Shown: in pieces, positions 1 to 8,638 of the stretch
How positions within the stretch are numbered: position 1 is the first letter of the stretch
Layout: each line of letters begins with the position of its first letter
Source of the DNA: TM7 phylum sp. oral taxon 349
Lineage (GTDB): Bacteria; Patescibacteriota; Saccharimonadia; Saccharimonadales; Saccharimonadaceae
NCBI GenBank assembly: GCA_018127705.1
Contig: CP072328.1
Location: 558,001-622,000 of the forward strand
DNA: 64,000 bases
Direction: 5' to 3'
Notes under the pieces: model-generated
What the model was told of the DNA's origin: nothing
The model's input: only the letters and a program-made list of their open reading frames with translations
The model's database searches: none
Translations under genes and position numbers: made by a program

Positions 1-18
1 AAAGGAGACTAAAAGAAA

Positions 19-744
19 GTGATTAGTATCGAAAACTTGCACAAAAAATACGGTAAAAACCACGTGCTGAAAGGGATTGATTTGCAAATCGATCAAGGCG
101 AAGTTGTTGTAATTCTTGGTTCAAGCGGCGGTGGCAAAAGCACTTTGCTGCGCTGTATTAACATGACCGAAACACCGACTAGCGGGCGCGTGTGGGTGAA
201 CGGCATCGATATGACCGACCCGCATACAAATCTCAACCAAGTACGCGCCGACATCGGTATGGTGTTTCAGCAGTTCAACTTGTTCCCGAATATGAATGTC
301 ATTGATAACATCATGCTAGCGCTTACGAAAGTGCGTAAGCTGTCGCGTCGCAAAGCGCGCCAAACCGCGCTTGAAGCGCTCGAAAAAGTCGGTTTACGCG
401 AAAAGGCCAACGAATTTCCCAGCCATTTATCGGGCGGGCAAAAGCAGCGCGTTGCGATCGCGCGCGCCATGGCGATGCAGCCAAAGGTCTTGCTCTTTGA
501 TGAGCCAACTAGCGCCCTCGACCCGGAAATGGTCGATGAAGTGCTAGCGGTTATTCGCAAGCTCGCCAGTACCGGTATTACTATGGTGATCGTCACGCAC
601 GAAATGTCGTTTGCGCGCGATGTCGCTTCGCGCATTATCTTTCTGGACGGCGGCAAGATCATCGAAGACGGCACGCCCGAAAAAGTCATCAAGCACTCGC
701 GCCACGCCAAAGTCCGCTCGTTTTTCGAGGCGCTGACGAATTAG
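19..744 (+). CDS. glnQ: Amino-acid ABC transporter ATP-binding protein
   Basis: ATPase subunit of a polar amino-acid importer; it would sit on the cytoplasmic face of a permease presumably encoded just upstream of the window. The 241 residues are full length for the family. Visible motifs are Walker A GSSGGGKST (about residues 34-42), the signature LSGGQKQR, Walker B VLLFDEPTSALD and an H-loop histidine in VTHEMSF. The GTG start at 19 is set by AAAGGAG at positions 1-7. The substrate (glutamine or another amino acid) cannot be read from the ATPase. A decayed IS begins 27 nt after the stop, so any downstream partner gene has been displaced or never existed. Confidence 0.9.
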   Translation: MISIENLHKKYGKNHVLKGIDLQIDQGEVVVILGSSGGGKSTLLRCINMTETPTSGRVWVNGIDMTDPHTNLNQVRADIGMVFQQFNLFPNMNVIDNIMLALTKVRKLSRRKARQTALEALEKVGLREKANEFPSHLSGGQKQRVAIARAMAMQPKVLLFDEPTSALDPEMVDEVLAVIRKLASTGITMVIVTHEMSFARDVASRIIFLDGGKIIEDGTPEKVIKHSRHAKVRSFFEALTN

Positions 745-770
745 CGTAAAAATAGTAAAGAAAATCCTTA

Positions 771-1682
771 GGGTTCACCCAACCAACCCGTAAAGCCATA
801 GTAAACCGTAGGAATGCTATTGGGCTGGCGAGCAGTTCTGGCTGGTTAGCTCTTGCCATCCATTCTTGGCAAAGAGAGTCTAGCTGTCTCGTCAGGATTC
901 TTCCGCCGAACAGCTTCCCGAGCATACCGCTTTGTCACGCTCCAGACATTCTCTCCTTGGTTGGTACTGGCAAAGCACCCTTTGCTATGATTCCAACTCT
1001 CATGAGCGTAGCCAAAGTAGTTCTTAGCTCGTCATACGCCCCACCATTTGTCACTCGCCACTAGGCTGCCTGCTACGATGTAATCCTGAACAAATTGTTC
1101 AAGCGATTGTCTATCCCCGGCTGCCGGTAATGCGTAGGGCAATGCGCCCAGTCGTAGTATCTTTAGCGCCAACTACGATGTGCTGAGGCTGTTTGGATCG
1201 CCTCTTGCCAAAGTAGCTTTCATCTACTTGTACCACACTCTCCAGCATGGTGGTGAGCTTGCTGCTGCCAGGCAGTTGCTTGCGGAATCGGGTAAACTAG
1301 CGCCGAACAGTAGTATAGCTTACGCTAGCTAATAGGTATGACGTTTCCGTTGAGCGTTTTGTTTGCTAGCAGTAGAGCAGGATGAACAGAGCTGCCGGGG
1401 ACTTAGCTTCATGCCGTATAACCAACTAGCCTGGTAGCTGGTAGGTCAGTATTTCTTGCGGCACAGTTTACACCACAGATATTTGTTGCAATAGTTTTCA
1501 TGAAGACCCTTATGGCAGCGAGGATAAGACACCTCATCGCCAAAGACTAGTTTGTTAAGGATCTGCCAGTATTTCTTGTTACTGGCAAACTTTTGGTATG
1601 GTAGGCATTAGGAACATCTCCTTTCACTTAGTTGCTATTCACTCCTAAGTTTACGGGATGTTCTGGTTTAGGTTAATGGATC
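771..1682 (-). mobile_element. Decayed IS1595-type insertion sequence
   Basis: A remnant about 910 bp long. Its left end starts GGTTCACCCAACCAACCC, the same end as the IS copy at 6010. Its right end, read inward on the minus strand, contains AGAACATCCC as in the intact copies. The transposase reading frame runs on the minus strand from a start near 1608 but is broken by several stops and frameshifts. Only the last ~50 codons (to about 925) read cleanly, and they match the C-terminus of the 6-kb copy. No target duplication is visible at the flanks. It is the left partner of a pair of same-orientation IS copies around the 1752-5981 cassette. Confidence 0.8.
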
Positions 1683-1712
1683 TTGCTCATGTATGATTGA
1701 TTTTTATATAAT
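1683..1712 (+). promoter_or_regulatory. Promoter of the glycan cassette
   Basis: A -35-like TTGCTC (1683-1688) and a perfect TATAAT (1707-1712) are 18 bp apart. The -35 begins at the end of the decayed IS, so the cassette promoter is formed at or next to the IS boundary. Translation of the first gene starts about 40 nt downstream. Confidence 0.55.
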
Positions 1713-1751
1713 AGTGCTGTAAGACTAAGAAAACAATCTGGAGATTTTGAG

Positions 1752-2321
1752 ATGCAAAGTCTATCTGAAGTGGTTGGCAGTATAAAAGTCTGTCCAAACC
1801 AATGCGTATTGATATTCCTGGGGTCGTTCGCCCCCTTTCATGATGGCCATCTAGATGTTTCTCTCAGCGCCTTAGACAGGATTGAGAAAATGGGAGTGCA
1901 GGTTAACTGTTTAATTTTTTGTTTGCACAACGACAGTAGTGTCAAATCAAAAATAGGTAATGATGCTTGGGGTATAGGTAGAAGACTAAGTCACCTGACG
2001 CATAAGATGCGTGCGCACAAGTCCGACACCCCGTTCATAGTTAATGACTTAACGTGTAGAAAAGACGATGTGAAAGAAATGACACTTGAAATCATAAAAG
2101 ACGTGTCTGAACTACTGAAAATAAAACCCACACAAGAGATCTTAATTATGGGGTCAGATAATGCATCTAATATTAGCAAATACATCGATAAGAATAGGGT
2201 TATTTGCGTAAATCGACCAGGCTATAAAAAAATTACTATGAAGCATCCAAACCTGACAGTTGCAGAGAGGAGATTTACTAAAGACATATCATCAACAAAA
2301 ATAAGGGATGAGCATGCATAA
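1752..2321 (+). CDS. HxGH-type nucleotidyltransferase
   Basis: A 189-residue member of the HxGH nucleotidyltransferase superfamily (relatives: NMN adenylyltransferase, phosphopantetheine adenylyltransferase, CTP-dependent cytidylyltransferases). The N-terminal motif GSFAPFHDGH (residues 24-33) carries the HxGH signature, and the C-terminal ISSTKIR (179-185) is the second nucleotide-binding motif of the superfamily. It should transfer a nucleotide to a phosphorylated small molecule; the substrate is not readable. GGAG about 8 nt before the ATG supports the start. It overlaps the downstream kinase-like gene by 14 nt, which suggests activation of a sugar or alcohol phosphate made by that kinase. 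The region is visibly more AT-rich than the core genes. Confidence 0.75.
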   Translation: MQSLSEVVGSIKVCPNQCVLIFLGSFAPFHDGHLDVSLSALDRIEKMGVQVNCLIFCLHNDSSVKSKIGNDAWGIGRRLSHLTHKMRAHKSDTPFIVNDLTCRKDDVKEMTLEIIKDVSELLKIKPTQEILIMGSDNASNISKYIDKNRVICVNRPGYKKITMKHPNLTVAERRFTKDISSTKIRDEHA

Positions 2322-3183
2322 TATAGAGAGACTGCGCGGAGCAGGCATAATTCCTGATGACAGTGAAGTAATTCACGATAGACGTAATACGATTATGAAA
2401 TCCAGCAGTCGAGGTACTGTCTATCGAGTATCTGCAGAGAATGTTTTAGACGATACGCCGCAAGACATTGCATATTCACACAGGCTTAGCTGGCAAATTG
2501 CGCAAAATTCGAACATCGTACTATCGCCGCTAACCCCCGAGCCTATTATATATGACGGCGTTGTTGTGTCTCAGTATCCACTTGCAGACACAGAGATAAG
2601 TAGAGCTAGTACTCAAGAATTTGCGAACTTATTGAACGAGGCGGCAAATATTGCTATAAATTCTTTGACAAAAATACGTGAGCTTAAGGTCTATGATTAC
2701 GTCAATGATCGTCTTGAATTATCAACTGACGATGAGGTTGCTCGTCTGCGAAACTGGTTAAAATACTATTATCAGGCACACGTTGATATGTATGCCGAAC
2801 GCATCGGTGATTGCGAGACGGGTTTTGTTCACGGCGACTTACATTCAAATAATATTGTTAGGTATGAGGGAGAGCTGAAGTTAATAGATTTAGATTCGGC
2901 ATCTTCCGGGCCGCCGCTTTATGATGTAGCCGCTTGGCACCTGAGATATCTGAGCGGTGATGATGTGCGCGTTGATGTACAGTCGGTGATCGATGTTATG
3001 AAAGGTGATGAGAAGTGGGATGCTGCCCTATACCAAGGAATGGTTGGTTGGAAGGCTCTTTCTTCAATGAGTTATCTATTGCTTAATTACAGAAACTATC
3101 CTGATTTTAAGAAGAGAATAATAAACATTAAGAGGTGCATTGAGGACTTATGTCCGATATCACCTCCAGGAGATTGTATTTAA
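2308..3183 (+). CDS. Aminoglycoside/choline-kinase-like phosphotransferase
   Basis: A 291-residue protein-kinase-fold small-molecule kinase. The catalytic loop HGDLHSNN lies near residue 174 and the metal-binding IDLD near 192, the Brenner-type motifs of APH and choline kinases. The likely role is phosphorylation of a hydroxyl on a small substrate such as an amino alcohol, a sugar or an antibiotic. Its position between a nucleotidyltransferase and a glycosyltransferase favours building an activated glycan decoration over drug resistance; that is inference from context. It starts inside the previous gene, and the next gene's ATG overlaps its stop (TAATG). Confidence 0.75.
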   Translation: MSMHNIERLRGAGIIPDDSEVIHDRRNTIMKSSSRGTVYRVSAENVLDDTPQDIAYSHRLSWQIAQNSNIVLSPLTPEPIIYDGVVVSQYPLADTEISRASTQEFANLLNEAANIAINSLTKIRELKVYDYVNDRLELSTDDEVARLRNWLKYYYQAHVDMYAERIGDCETGFVHGDLHSNNIVRYEGELKLIDLDSASSGPPLYDVAAWHLRYLSGDDVRVDVQSVIDVMKGDEKWDAALYQGMVGWKALSSMSYLLLNYRNYPDFKKRIINIKRCIEDLCPISPPGDCI

Positions 3184-4139
3184 TGAACAATAAGTTGATA
3201 AGCGTCATAATACCAGCCTATAACACCGAGGAGTTTATAGACAAATGCTTACAAAGCGTGGTTAAGCAAACATATCGTAATCTGCAGATCATAGTTGTAA
3301 ATGATGGGTCTGAAGATGGCACTGAAGATATCATATTGCGTTATGCAAGAAATGATAAACGAATCGAGTATTATAAACAAAAAAATCAGGGTTATGGAGC
3401 GGCATGTCAGGCTGCGCTGTCCAAGGCGCGCGGTGAATATTTAGCATTTATTGATAGTGATGACATTATCGCTGCTGATTATATAAAGAACCTTAACGAG
3501 GCGATATCTAGAACTGGATCGGATATTGCCGCCTGTAAAATAAAGCAAATAAAGAAGCATGAAGAGGCGCCTAAAACAGGGGTCGTTAATCACGAGTATT
3601 TTGAAACGGATCAAGAAGGTGGCTTGAAAGAGCTGATTTATATGCGCCGAACATCCACCGGCTTAGCCTGTAAATTATTCAAAAAACATTTATTCAAAAA
3701 CTACATTTTTCCTAAAAGCAATTACAGCAATGACTATTACTCGGCTTGGCATGGATTTATTATGGCTAGCAAAATTGTTTTCTTGGACTATGTGGGCTAT
3801 TTTTACCTGCAGAACCAGAACTCAGTTACTAAAAGAAAGATTTTTACAACTGAAAGGCTGCTTTCGATAAAATATGCCGAAGATAATTTGATTTACATTT
3901 CGAATAAATATCCTAAACTAATTAAAGCTGCTAAAAATAGAATAGCAATTGAAGCGATAGTTATATTACGACAACTAGATGTTGAAAAAGCCCCTGACAT
4001 CTACAAGAAGTGCAAGGACATTATTCTGCGCAGTAGGGTGTCGATGCTTTTTGATGGGAATATTCGATTTAGTACAAAACGAGTCCTGCTGATGAGCTAT
4101 TTTGTTGATTTTTATAAGATTTATAATAGATTTAAATAA
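3183..4139 (+). CDS. Family 2 glycosyltransferase
   Basis: A GT2-type inverting glycosyltransferase of 318 residues. The N-terminus VIIPAYNTEEFIDKCLQS is typical of GT-A enzymes, followed by VNDGSEDGT and the DSDD metal/sugar-nucleotide motif near residue 90. I chose the ATG at 3183, which overlaps the previous stop, because AGGAG lies about 11 nt upstream; an in-frame ATG at 3150 would lie inside the previous gene and has no good ribosome site. It probably transfers a sugar or the activated group made by the two upstream enzymes onto a cell-surface polymer. The acceptor is unknown. Confidence 0.85.
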   Translation: MNNKLISVIIPAYNTEEFIDKCLQSVVKQTYRNLQIIVVNDGSEDGTEDIILRYARNDKRIEYYKQKNQGYGAACQAALSKARGEYLAFIDSDDIIAADYIKNLNEAISRTGSDIAACKIKQIKKHEEAPKTGVVNHEYFETDQEGGLKELIYMRRTSTGLACKLFKKHLFKNYIFPKSNYSNDYYSAWHGFIMASKIVFLDYVGYFYLQNQNSVTKRKIFTTERLLSIKYAEDNLIYISNKYPKLIKAAKNRIAIEAIVILRQLDVEKAPDIYKKCKDIILRSRVSMLFDGNIRFSTKRVLLMSYFVDFYKIYNRFK

Positions 4140-4151
4140 GGTTTTGGAACC

Positions 4152-5981
4152 ATGAAAATAACATTTATCCGACACGGGCACAGTCAAAGTAACGAATTGA
4201 ATATTTTATCCAGCAGCGCGGACGATGAGTTTTACCTAACCGACAAGGGCGTGGCGGAGATAAAAAAGGCTGCTCTAGAGTTCCGACCTTCTGCGGTCGA
4301 AAACGTTATCTTCATCAGCTCGCCGCTGAAACGTACTGTCCACAGCGCTCAAGTTTATATGAAGGCGATCGGTAAATCTAATGACGAACTTGCCATTGAC
4401 CCCAGAATTAGAGAACTTGATTACGGAAAATTTTCTGGCAAAGAGAATGTGGGTCATATCCAAGAAAAGATTGACGAGGCGTATTCGAAATTTAAAAAAG
4501 ATGGCGACAATTTGTTTAGGGTGGGTAAAACCGGCGAGAATAATTACGAATTTTTGATGAGAAATTACCGGTTTTTGAATGAATTGTGTGAAAAGTACAT
4601 CAATAATGCCAATGTCCACGTAGTCGTTTTTTCTCATGCCGGTCCGATACGCGCGATGGAGAACGCGATTTTAAATAGCAGTGAACATCGTCCTAGAATT
4701 GCCAACGGTGAATTTCGTACGCATGAAATAAAACGACCTTTGCTAGGTCATATACGAAGAGAGGTTTTTAAGCTCAATAATTTTGTGTCAAAGAATACGA
4801 AACACTACGATGTAATAATTGGCGGCGCTGGTCCTTTTGGTCTAGTTTGTGCGGAGAGGCTAGCTAGTGCAGGAAAAAACGTGCTAATTTTAGAGAAAGA
4901 GAGCTACATCGGCGGTACCAGCTCATCGTATATTGATGAAGAGACTGGCATCGAAGTGCATCGTTTTGGTCCGCATATCTTTCATATCAAGGATGAGAAA
5001 ATACATAAATATGTATCTAAGTTTAAACCCCTCAATAATTATGTGCACAAAATAAAAGCGGCGCTGGTCCAAGACGAGACAGGCGAGATCAGTTATTATG
5101 ATATGCCGTTAAACTTGAACTCGATTAATGATTATTATCATAAAAAATTAACACCAAAAGCCGCTCAAGAGTTTATATCTAAGCGTACTGGCGGCATTGA
5201 AGTATCTCAGGCAAAAAATGCAAAAGAAGCTGGCTACGCCGTTTTTGGGAAAGAATTGTTTGAATCATTTTTTAAAAACTATACCGAAAAACAGTGGGGA
5301 CGATTGGCTGAAACTCTGCCTCCTGATTTATTCAGCCGGTATCAAATCAGATGGGATGATAATAATGAGGCGTTTGCTGGTCAATTCCAGGGAATTCCAG
5401 AAACAAGCTACGATGACCTCTTTAAGAGTATTGTGAGCCATGCCAATGAGACATACAGCGGAAGCATCGATATTATTTATAATGCAGATTTTCTTGTTGA
5501 ATCTGAAAAAATTGAGCGACAGAACGGATACAGTAGTTTAAAAATATTCACTGGAGCTATTGATGAATACTTTAAGTTTTCGCTCGGAGAGCTAGCTTAT
5601 AGATCGTTAAAATTCGAAGTTATCAAGAAGAATATGGATGAATTTCAGCCTGTTGCCGTCGTTAATTACCCGCAAAAGAAATACAAATATACGCGAGTTA
5701 CAGAATATAAACATTTTCATCCTGAGGCGAAGAGTAGTAAGACGATTGTTGGTTACGAATTTCCGGTTGAATACACCAGGGGACTGGAGCGGATATATCC
5801 AATTGAGGATGAAAAGAATAAAAAACTGTATAGGAAGTATAAACTTTTAGCGGAAAAAGAATACAAAGACAAAAGAGTGCTTTTTGGTGGTAGGTTGGGC
5901 GAATATAGGTACTATGACCTTGAGAATACGATAAAATCGGCTATAGAATTAGCGGATAAGATAGTTAAGGAGTATTTGTAA
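4152..5981 (+). CDS. glf: Histidine phosphatase / UDP-galactopyranose mutase fusion
   Basis: A 609-residue two-domain protein. Residues 1 to ~205 are a histidine phosphatase (phosphoglycerate-mutase superfamily), with FIRHGHSQS at the N-terminus and the second catalytic histidine in FSHAGPIRAM near residue 162. Residues ~215-609 are a UDP-galactopyranose mutase: an FAD dinucleotide site IIGGAGPFG near 220, HRFGPHIFH near 273, and the usual ~390-residue length. The mutase converts UDP-galactopyranose to UDP-galactofuranose for surface glycans. The phosphatase substrate is unknown. There is no stop or frameshift between the domains, so the fusion looks genuine. It is the last gene of the 1752-5981 cassette, 12 nt after the glycosyltransferase. 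Confidence 0.85.
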   Translation: MKITFIRHGHSQSNELNILSSSADDEFYLTDKGVAEIKKAALEFRPSAVENVIFISSPLKRTVHSAQVYMKAIGKSNDELAIDPRIRELDYGKFSGKENVGHIQEKIDEAYSKFKKDGDNLFRVGKTGENNYEFLMRNYRFLNELCEKYINNANVHVVVFSHAGPIRAMENAILNSSEHRPRIANGEFRTHEIKRPLLGHIRREVFKLNNFVSKNTKHYDVIIGGAGPFGLVCAERLASAGKNVLILEKESYIGGTSSSYIDEETGIEVHRFGPHIFHIKDEKIHKYVSKFKPLNNYVHKIKAALVQDETGEISYYDMPLNLNSINDYYHKKLTPKAAQEFISKRTGGIEVSQAKNAKEAGYAVFGKELFESFFKNYTEKQWGRLAETLPPDLFSRYQIRWDDNNEAFAGQFQGIPETSYDDLFKSIVSHANETYSGSIDIIYNADFLVESEKIERQNGYSSLKIFTGAIDEYFKFSLGELAYRSLKFEVIKKNMDEFQPVAVVNYPQKKYKYTRVTEYKHFHPEAKSSKTIVGYEFPVEYTRGLERIYPIEDEKNKKLYRKYKLLAEKEYKDKRVLFGGRLGEYRYYDLENTIKSAIELADKIVKEYL

Positions 5982-6841
5982 TATATAGCTAAGGTGGTGA
6001 ACCTATTAGGGTTCACCCAACTAACCCGTAAAGCCATAGTAAACCGTAGGAATGCTATTGGGCTGGCGAGCAGTTCTGGCTGGTTGGCTCTTGCCATCCA
6101 TTCTTTGCAGAGTTCTTCTAGTTGGTGGGTTAGGATGCGTTGTCCGTAGAGTTTGCGCATGTGGCGCTTGGCTACGCTCCAAATTAGCTCAGCTTTGTTG
6201 GTATTAGCAAAGTCGCCTCTGCTGTGGTTGTGGCTTTCATGCTCGTAGCCTAGGAGCGGTAATTCGTCGTAACCGTACCATTTGTCGGTAATAATTAGGC
6301 TGCCTGGTTTTACGCTGTCTTGGATGAACTGTTCAAGCACATCTTGGCTTCGTCCGTCATGGAAGCCGCCGGTTATACGCAAGGCTAAGCGCCCGGTATC
6401 CTGCTCAATGGCGCCAGTAACTATGTAGGTAGCTTGTTTACTCTTGAGCTTTGAGAAGTAGCTTTCGTCGGCTTGGATTAAGCCTTCTAGCATTGTTGCA
6501 GCGTCTGGCAGGTTCTCTCGAAAGCGGGAGAACCATCTAGCTACAGTTGGATAACTAACGCCAGCAAACAGTATAGCTGCCTCAACACTTTTACGATTCT
6601 GCCAGCACCAGATTAGCTTGAATAGTTGTTTGGACGACAGCTTCATGCCATACAGCCAGGAACCATGCCAGGCAGTGGCTCTGAGCTTTTTGCGGCATAT
6701 TTTGCACCAGAGATATCTTGAGAGGTAGTTTTCTTGCAGCTCGCACCCGCAGAGCGGGCACGACACCTCCTCCCCAAAGACAAGCTTGTTGATAAGCCTC
6801 CAGCACTTCTTATTGCTGGCAAAGTTTGGTATGTTAGACAT
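5912..6841 (-). CDS. IS1595-family transposase (copy 1)
   Basis: DDE transposase with an N-terminal zinc ribbon (CPLCGC ... CKIC, residues ~28-50) and an ISXO2-like catalytic domain: IQADESYF (first Asp), ITDKWYGYD (second Asp) and a C-terminal NKAELIWSVAKRHMRK block that includes the Glu. The frame has no stop inside the element; it reads through the left IS end at 6009 and stops at 5912, giving about 30 foreign residues and overlapping the 3' end of the fusion gene on the other strand. The C-terminal tail LLASPIAFLRFTMALR differs from the intact copy's RFTLDVPG end. Activity of the extended protein is uncertain. Confidence 0.88.
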   Translation of the reverse strand: MSNIPNFASNKKCWRLINKLVFGEEVSCPLCGCELQENYLSRYLWCKICRKKLRATAWHGSWLYGMKLSSKQLFKLIWCWQNRKSVEAAILFAGVSYPTVARWFSRFRENLPDAATMLEGLIQADESYFSKLKSKQATYIVTGAIEQDTGRLALRITGGFHDGRSQDVLEQFIQDSVKPGSLIITDKWYGYDELPLLGYEHESHNHSRGDFANTNKAELIWSVAKRHMRKLYGQRILTHQLEELCKEWMARANQPELLASPIAFLRFTMALRVSWVNPNRFTTLAIYYKYSLTILSANSIADFIVFSRS

Positions 6842-6917
6842 ACGGAGCGTCCTTTCTGTACTTAGTTGCTTTACATCTCTAAGTATATGGGATGTTCCGT
6901 TTTAGTTTAGAGTACCC
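6009..6917 (-). mobile_element. IS1595-type insertion sequence, chimeric copy
   Basis: A ~909-bp element. The end at 6917, read inward, is GGGTACTCTAAACTAAAACG and the other end is GGGTTCACCCAACTAACCCG; the two are imperfect inverted repeats. The transposase is intact, and its first ~265 codons match the copy at 62573-63481. The last ~100 bp (6006-6105) match the decayed IS at 768-867 instead, with about two differences. No 8-bp target duplication is seen (CCTATTAG against CGAATGTC), which fits formation by recombination between two IS copies. Confidence 0.9.
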
Positions 6918-6997
6918 GAATGTCAACTTACTAGCCGTATGCTATCAGCAGGGTGTATAATAAGCCTATCTAATAAATCATAAACAAAGGAATACAT

Positions 6998-7231
6998 ATG
7001 AATATCAAACCTCTAGACATAGTATCTATGATAGGTATTATTATCGTAGTATCAAGTAGCGCTATCTCTACATATATTGCCGTAAAAGCAAGCAAGAAAC
7101 AAAAAGCTCAGCAAGAGAAAGACGCTAAAACTGAAAATACAGAACCAAACAGCCCCGTAGCAAGCACCAGCGAACTCCGCGCCGAACTGGATGATTTGAA
7201 GAAACGAGTCGCAGCGCTGGAGAAGAAGTAA
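6998..7231 (+). CDS. Small membrane-anchored coiled-coil protein
   Basis: A 77-residue protein with one N-terminal membrane segment (about residues 5-29, IVSMIGIIIVVSSSAIS), a lysine-rich stretch and a C-terminal heptad segment ELRAELDDLKKRVAALEKK. AAAGGA lies about 6 nt before the ATG, and TATAAT at 6956-6961 is a good -10. I recognise no family. The layout (short anchor plus cytoplasmic coiled coil) suggests a structural or partner-binding role, which is inference. The IS at 6009-6917 ends just upstream of its promoter. Confidence 0.65.
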   Translation: MNIKPLDIVSMIGIIIVVSSSAISTYIAVKASKKQKAQQEKDAKTENTEPNSPVASTSELRAELDDLKKRVAALEKK

Positions 7232-7373
7232 GTAGATAATCTCGCCTCTAATCTTGCCTCTTGCATCGTGAATCTTTTTCTCAAGATAGGAGATCTAGGT
7301 ATGAGGTTGTAATGTGTGGGCGACCCTAGTTCACTAACAGCACTTCGCTCTGTCTGATATACTGAAGAGTAGT

Positions 7374-8049
7374 ATGAAAATCTCCTTGACTCAGCCTAAC
7401 ACTACAATAAAACGCCAAGCAACACAGGCGTTTTTTGATAAAACAAAGGCAAAACCGCGCGAAGAAGGCGTTGATTTCTCGCTGGCTCTCATTATGGCTG
7501 GCGTGCCGGGTGCTGGTAAAACGGAATATATCAGCTCGTTCATCGAAGAAAATGAGATATTCAAGCACGATGCTCTACGAATTGATCTGGATGAGATTAT
7601 CACTGTTTTTGAAGAGTATACGCCAGAAGAAGATGGCAGATTTCGTAGTATTGGTAATAGAATTGTTGAGAATATTTTGGATCGTGCTTTTAGGAACGGG
7701 TACAATTTTATTCTAGATGGTACATTCGCTGGTGCTAAAGCAATTAATAATGTGCGGCGCGCTGTTCGCCATGGCTATCTTGTATATATCGTTGTGTTAG
7801 TTGAGGATATTGAACAGGCTAAAGAATATACGCGCATTCGCAGAGAAAAAAACCAAAAGAGAGATTAAGGATGAAGCATTTGACAAGACGATAATAGGGA
7901 TAAGGAAGAATCTTAAAATTATTCAAAGCGAGTTTGTCGAGAAAGGATTGCCGGTTGTAGTTGAATTTATCGAGAAGCGCTGGCAAGAAGGTACGGTTAG
8001 CTACAAGAGAAGTACGTGGCCTAACATTGATGCTTTATATGAAAAATGA
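7374..8049 (+). pseudogene. Zeta-toxin-like kinase, frameshifted
   Basis: A P-loop kinase of the zeta-toxin / UDP-N-acetylglucosamine-kinase type. GVPGAGKTE sits at residues 43-51, followed by RIDLDEI and NFILDGTFAG. The first frame ends at 7868 after ...RREKNQKRD. The frame beginning near 7843 continues with TKREIKDEAFDKTIIGIRKN and ends at 8049 with the expected C-terminal helices. The break is in a run of seven A (7846-7852); six would join the frames. So this is either a one-base insertion that inactivates the gene, a sequencing error, or +1 frameshifting. TATACT at 7358-7363 lies 10 nt before the ATG. Confidence 0.75.
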
Positions 8050-8062
8050 TAAAATAAACCAC

Positions 8063-8236
8063 ATGGATAAACTTAGAAAGACGGCAGAAATGAACTCTCT
8101 AAGAAATAGAATCAAAAAGCAAGCAGCGATAACTCGCCAAAACAAAATGAAGAAAGCCCTTGAAGATCCGAAGAAAATTCGTGCTGCTGCTCAAGGTGCC
8201 ATTAGGCGACAGCAGAAGCTAGCCAAGGCTGGATAG
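8063..8236 (+). CDS. Small highly basic protein after the zeta-like gene
   Basis: A 57-residue Lys/Arg/Gln-rich, probably helical protein (MDKLRKTAEMNSLRNRIKKQ...). It begins 14 nt after the kinase's stop; an alternative ATG at 8039 overlaps that stop. Position next to a zeta-like kinase could mean a partner or antitoxin, but known zeta antitoxins (epsilon) are acidic and lie upstream, so this is a guess. I know no family. Confidence 0.45.
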   Translation: MDKLRKTAEMNSLRNRIKKQAAITRQNKMKKALEDPKKIRAAAQGAIRRQQKLAKAG

Positions 8237-8308
8237 ATAACTCCCGTCCATTTCACATTCCCTTCACACGAGCCTGCTGCACTGACATAGAACCAAGAAA
8301 GGAGATCT

Positions 8309-8638
8309 ATGCCATTTGTACAACGTGCCTGGTTGTATATCACCAGGAAAAAACTCAAAACGCTGATTTTGCTGGCGATTTTGCTGTGTATGTCGACGAT
8401 TATGCTGAGTGGATTTGCCATCAAGCATTCGACCGACGCGGCGGCGCAGTCGCTAGACAAAACGCTCAAGGCCGGCTTCACGCTGGGCAATAATCCGCGC
8501 ACCAATCCAGGAACCGCCCGCGGCTCAGGAACGGTGTCAAACAAAGATATCGACGCGGTGAAGAACCTAGAGGGTGCGACGGACTATGTCAAGCGTCAGA
8601 ACGCCACGGTTGATTTTATCAATACCAAACTGGTGCCG
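8309..8638 (+). pseudogene. FtsX/MacB-type permease, truncated by an IS
   Basis: The N-terminal ~110 residues of an ABC permease: a short basic start (MPFVQRAWLYITRKKLKTL), one membrane segment (LILLAILLCMSTIMLSGFAI) and the beginning of the extracellular domain. AAAGGAG precedes the ATG. Coding is cut at 8638 by the IS whose end (GGTTCACCAAACGAATCC) starts at 8639. The frame then runs 13 codons into the IS. After the IS, 9548-9601 reads PLPVLLTIIMLIAVIKR and stop, which could be a scrap of the last membrane helix of the same gene. Confidence 0.75.

Noticed and set aside
4089-4096. A second hammerhead-core-like CTGATGAG
   Set aside because: No GAAA within reach and no flanking stems; it is ordinary coding sequence.
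7847-7853. Slippery heptamer A AAA AAC suggesting programmed -1 frameshifting in the zeta-like gene
   Set aside because: The kinase sequence continues in the +1 frame, not the -1 frame, so the classical heptamer does not explain it.
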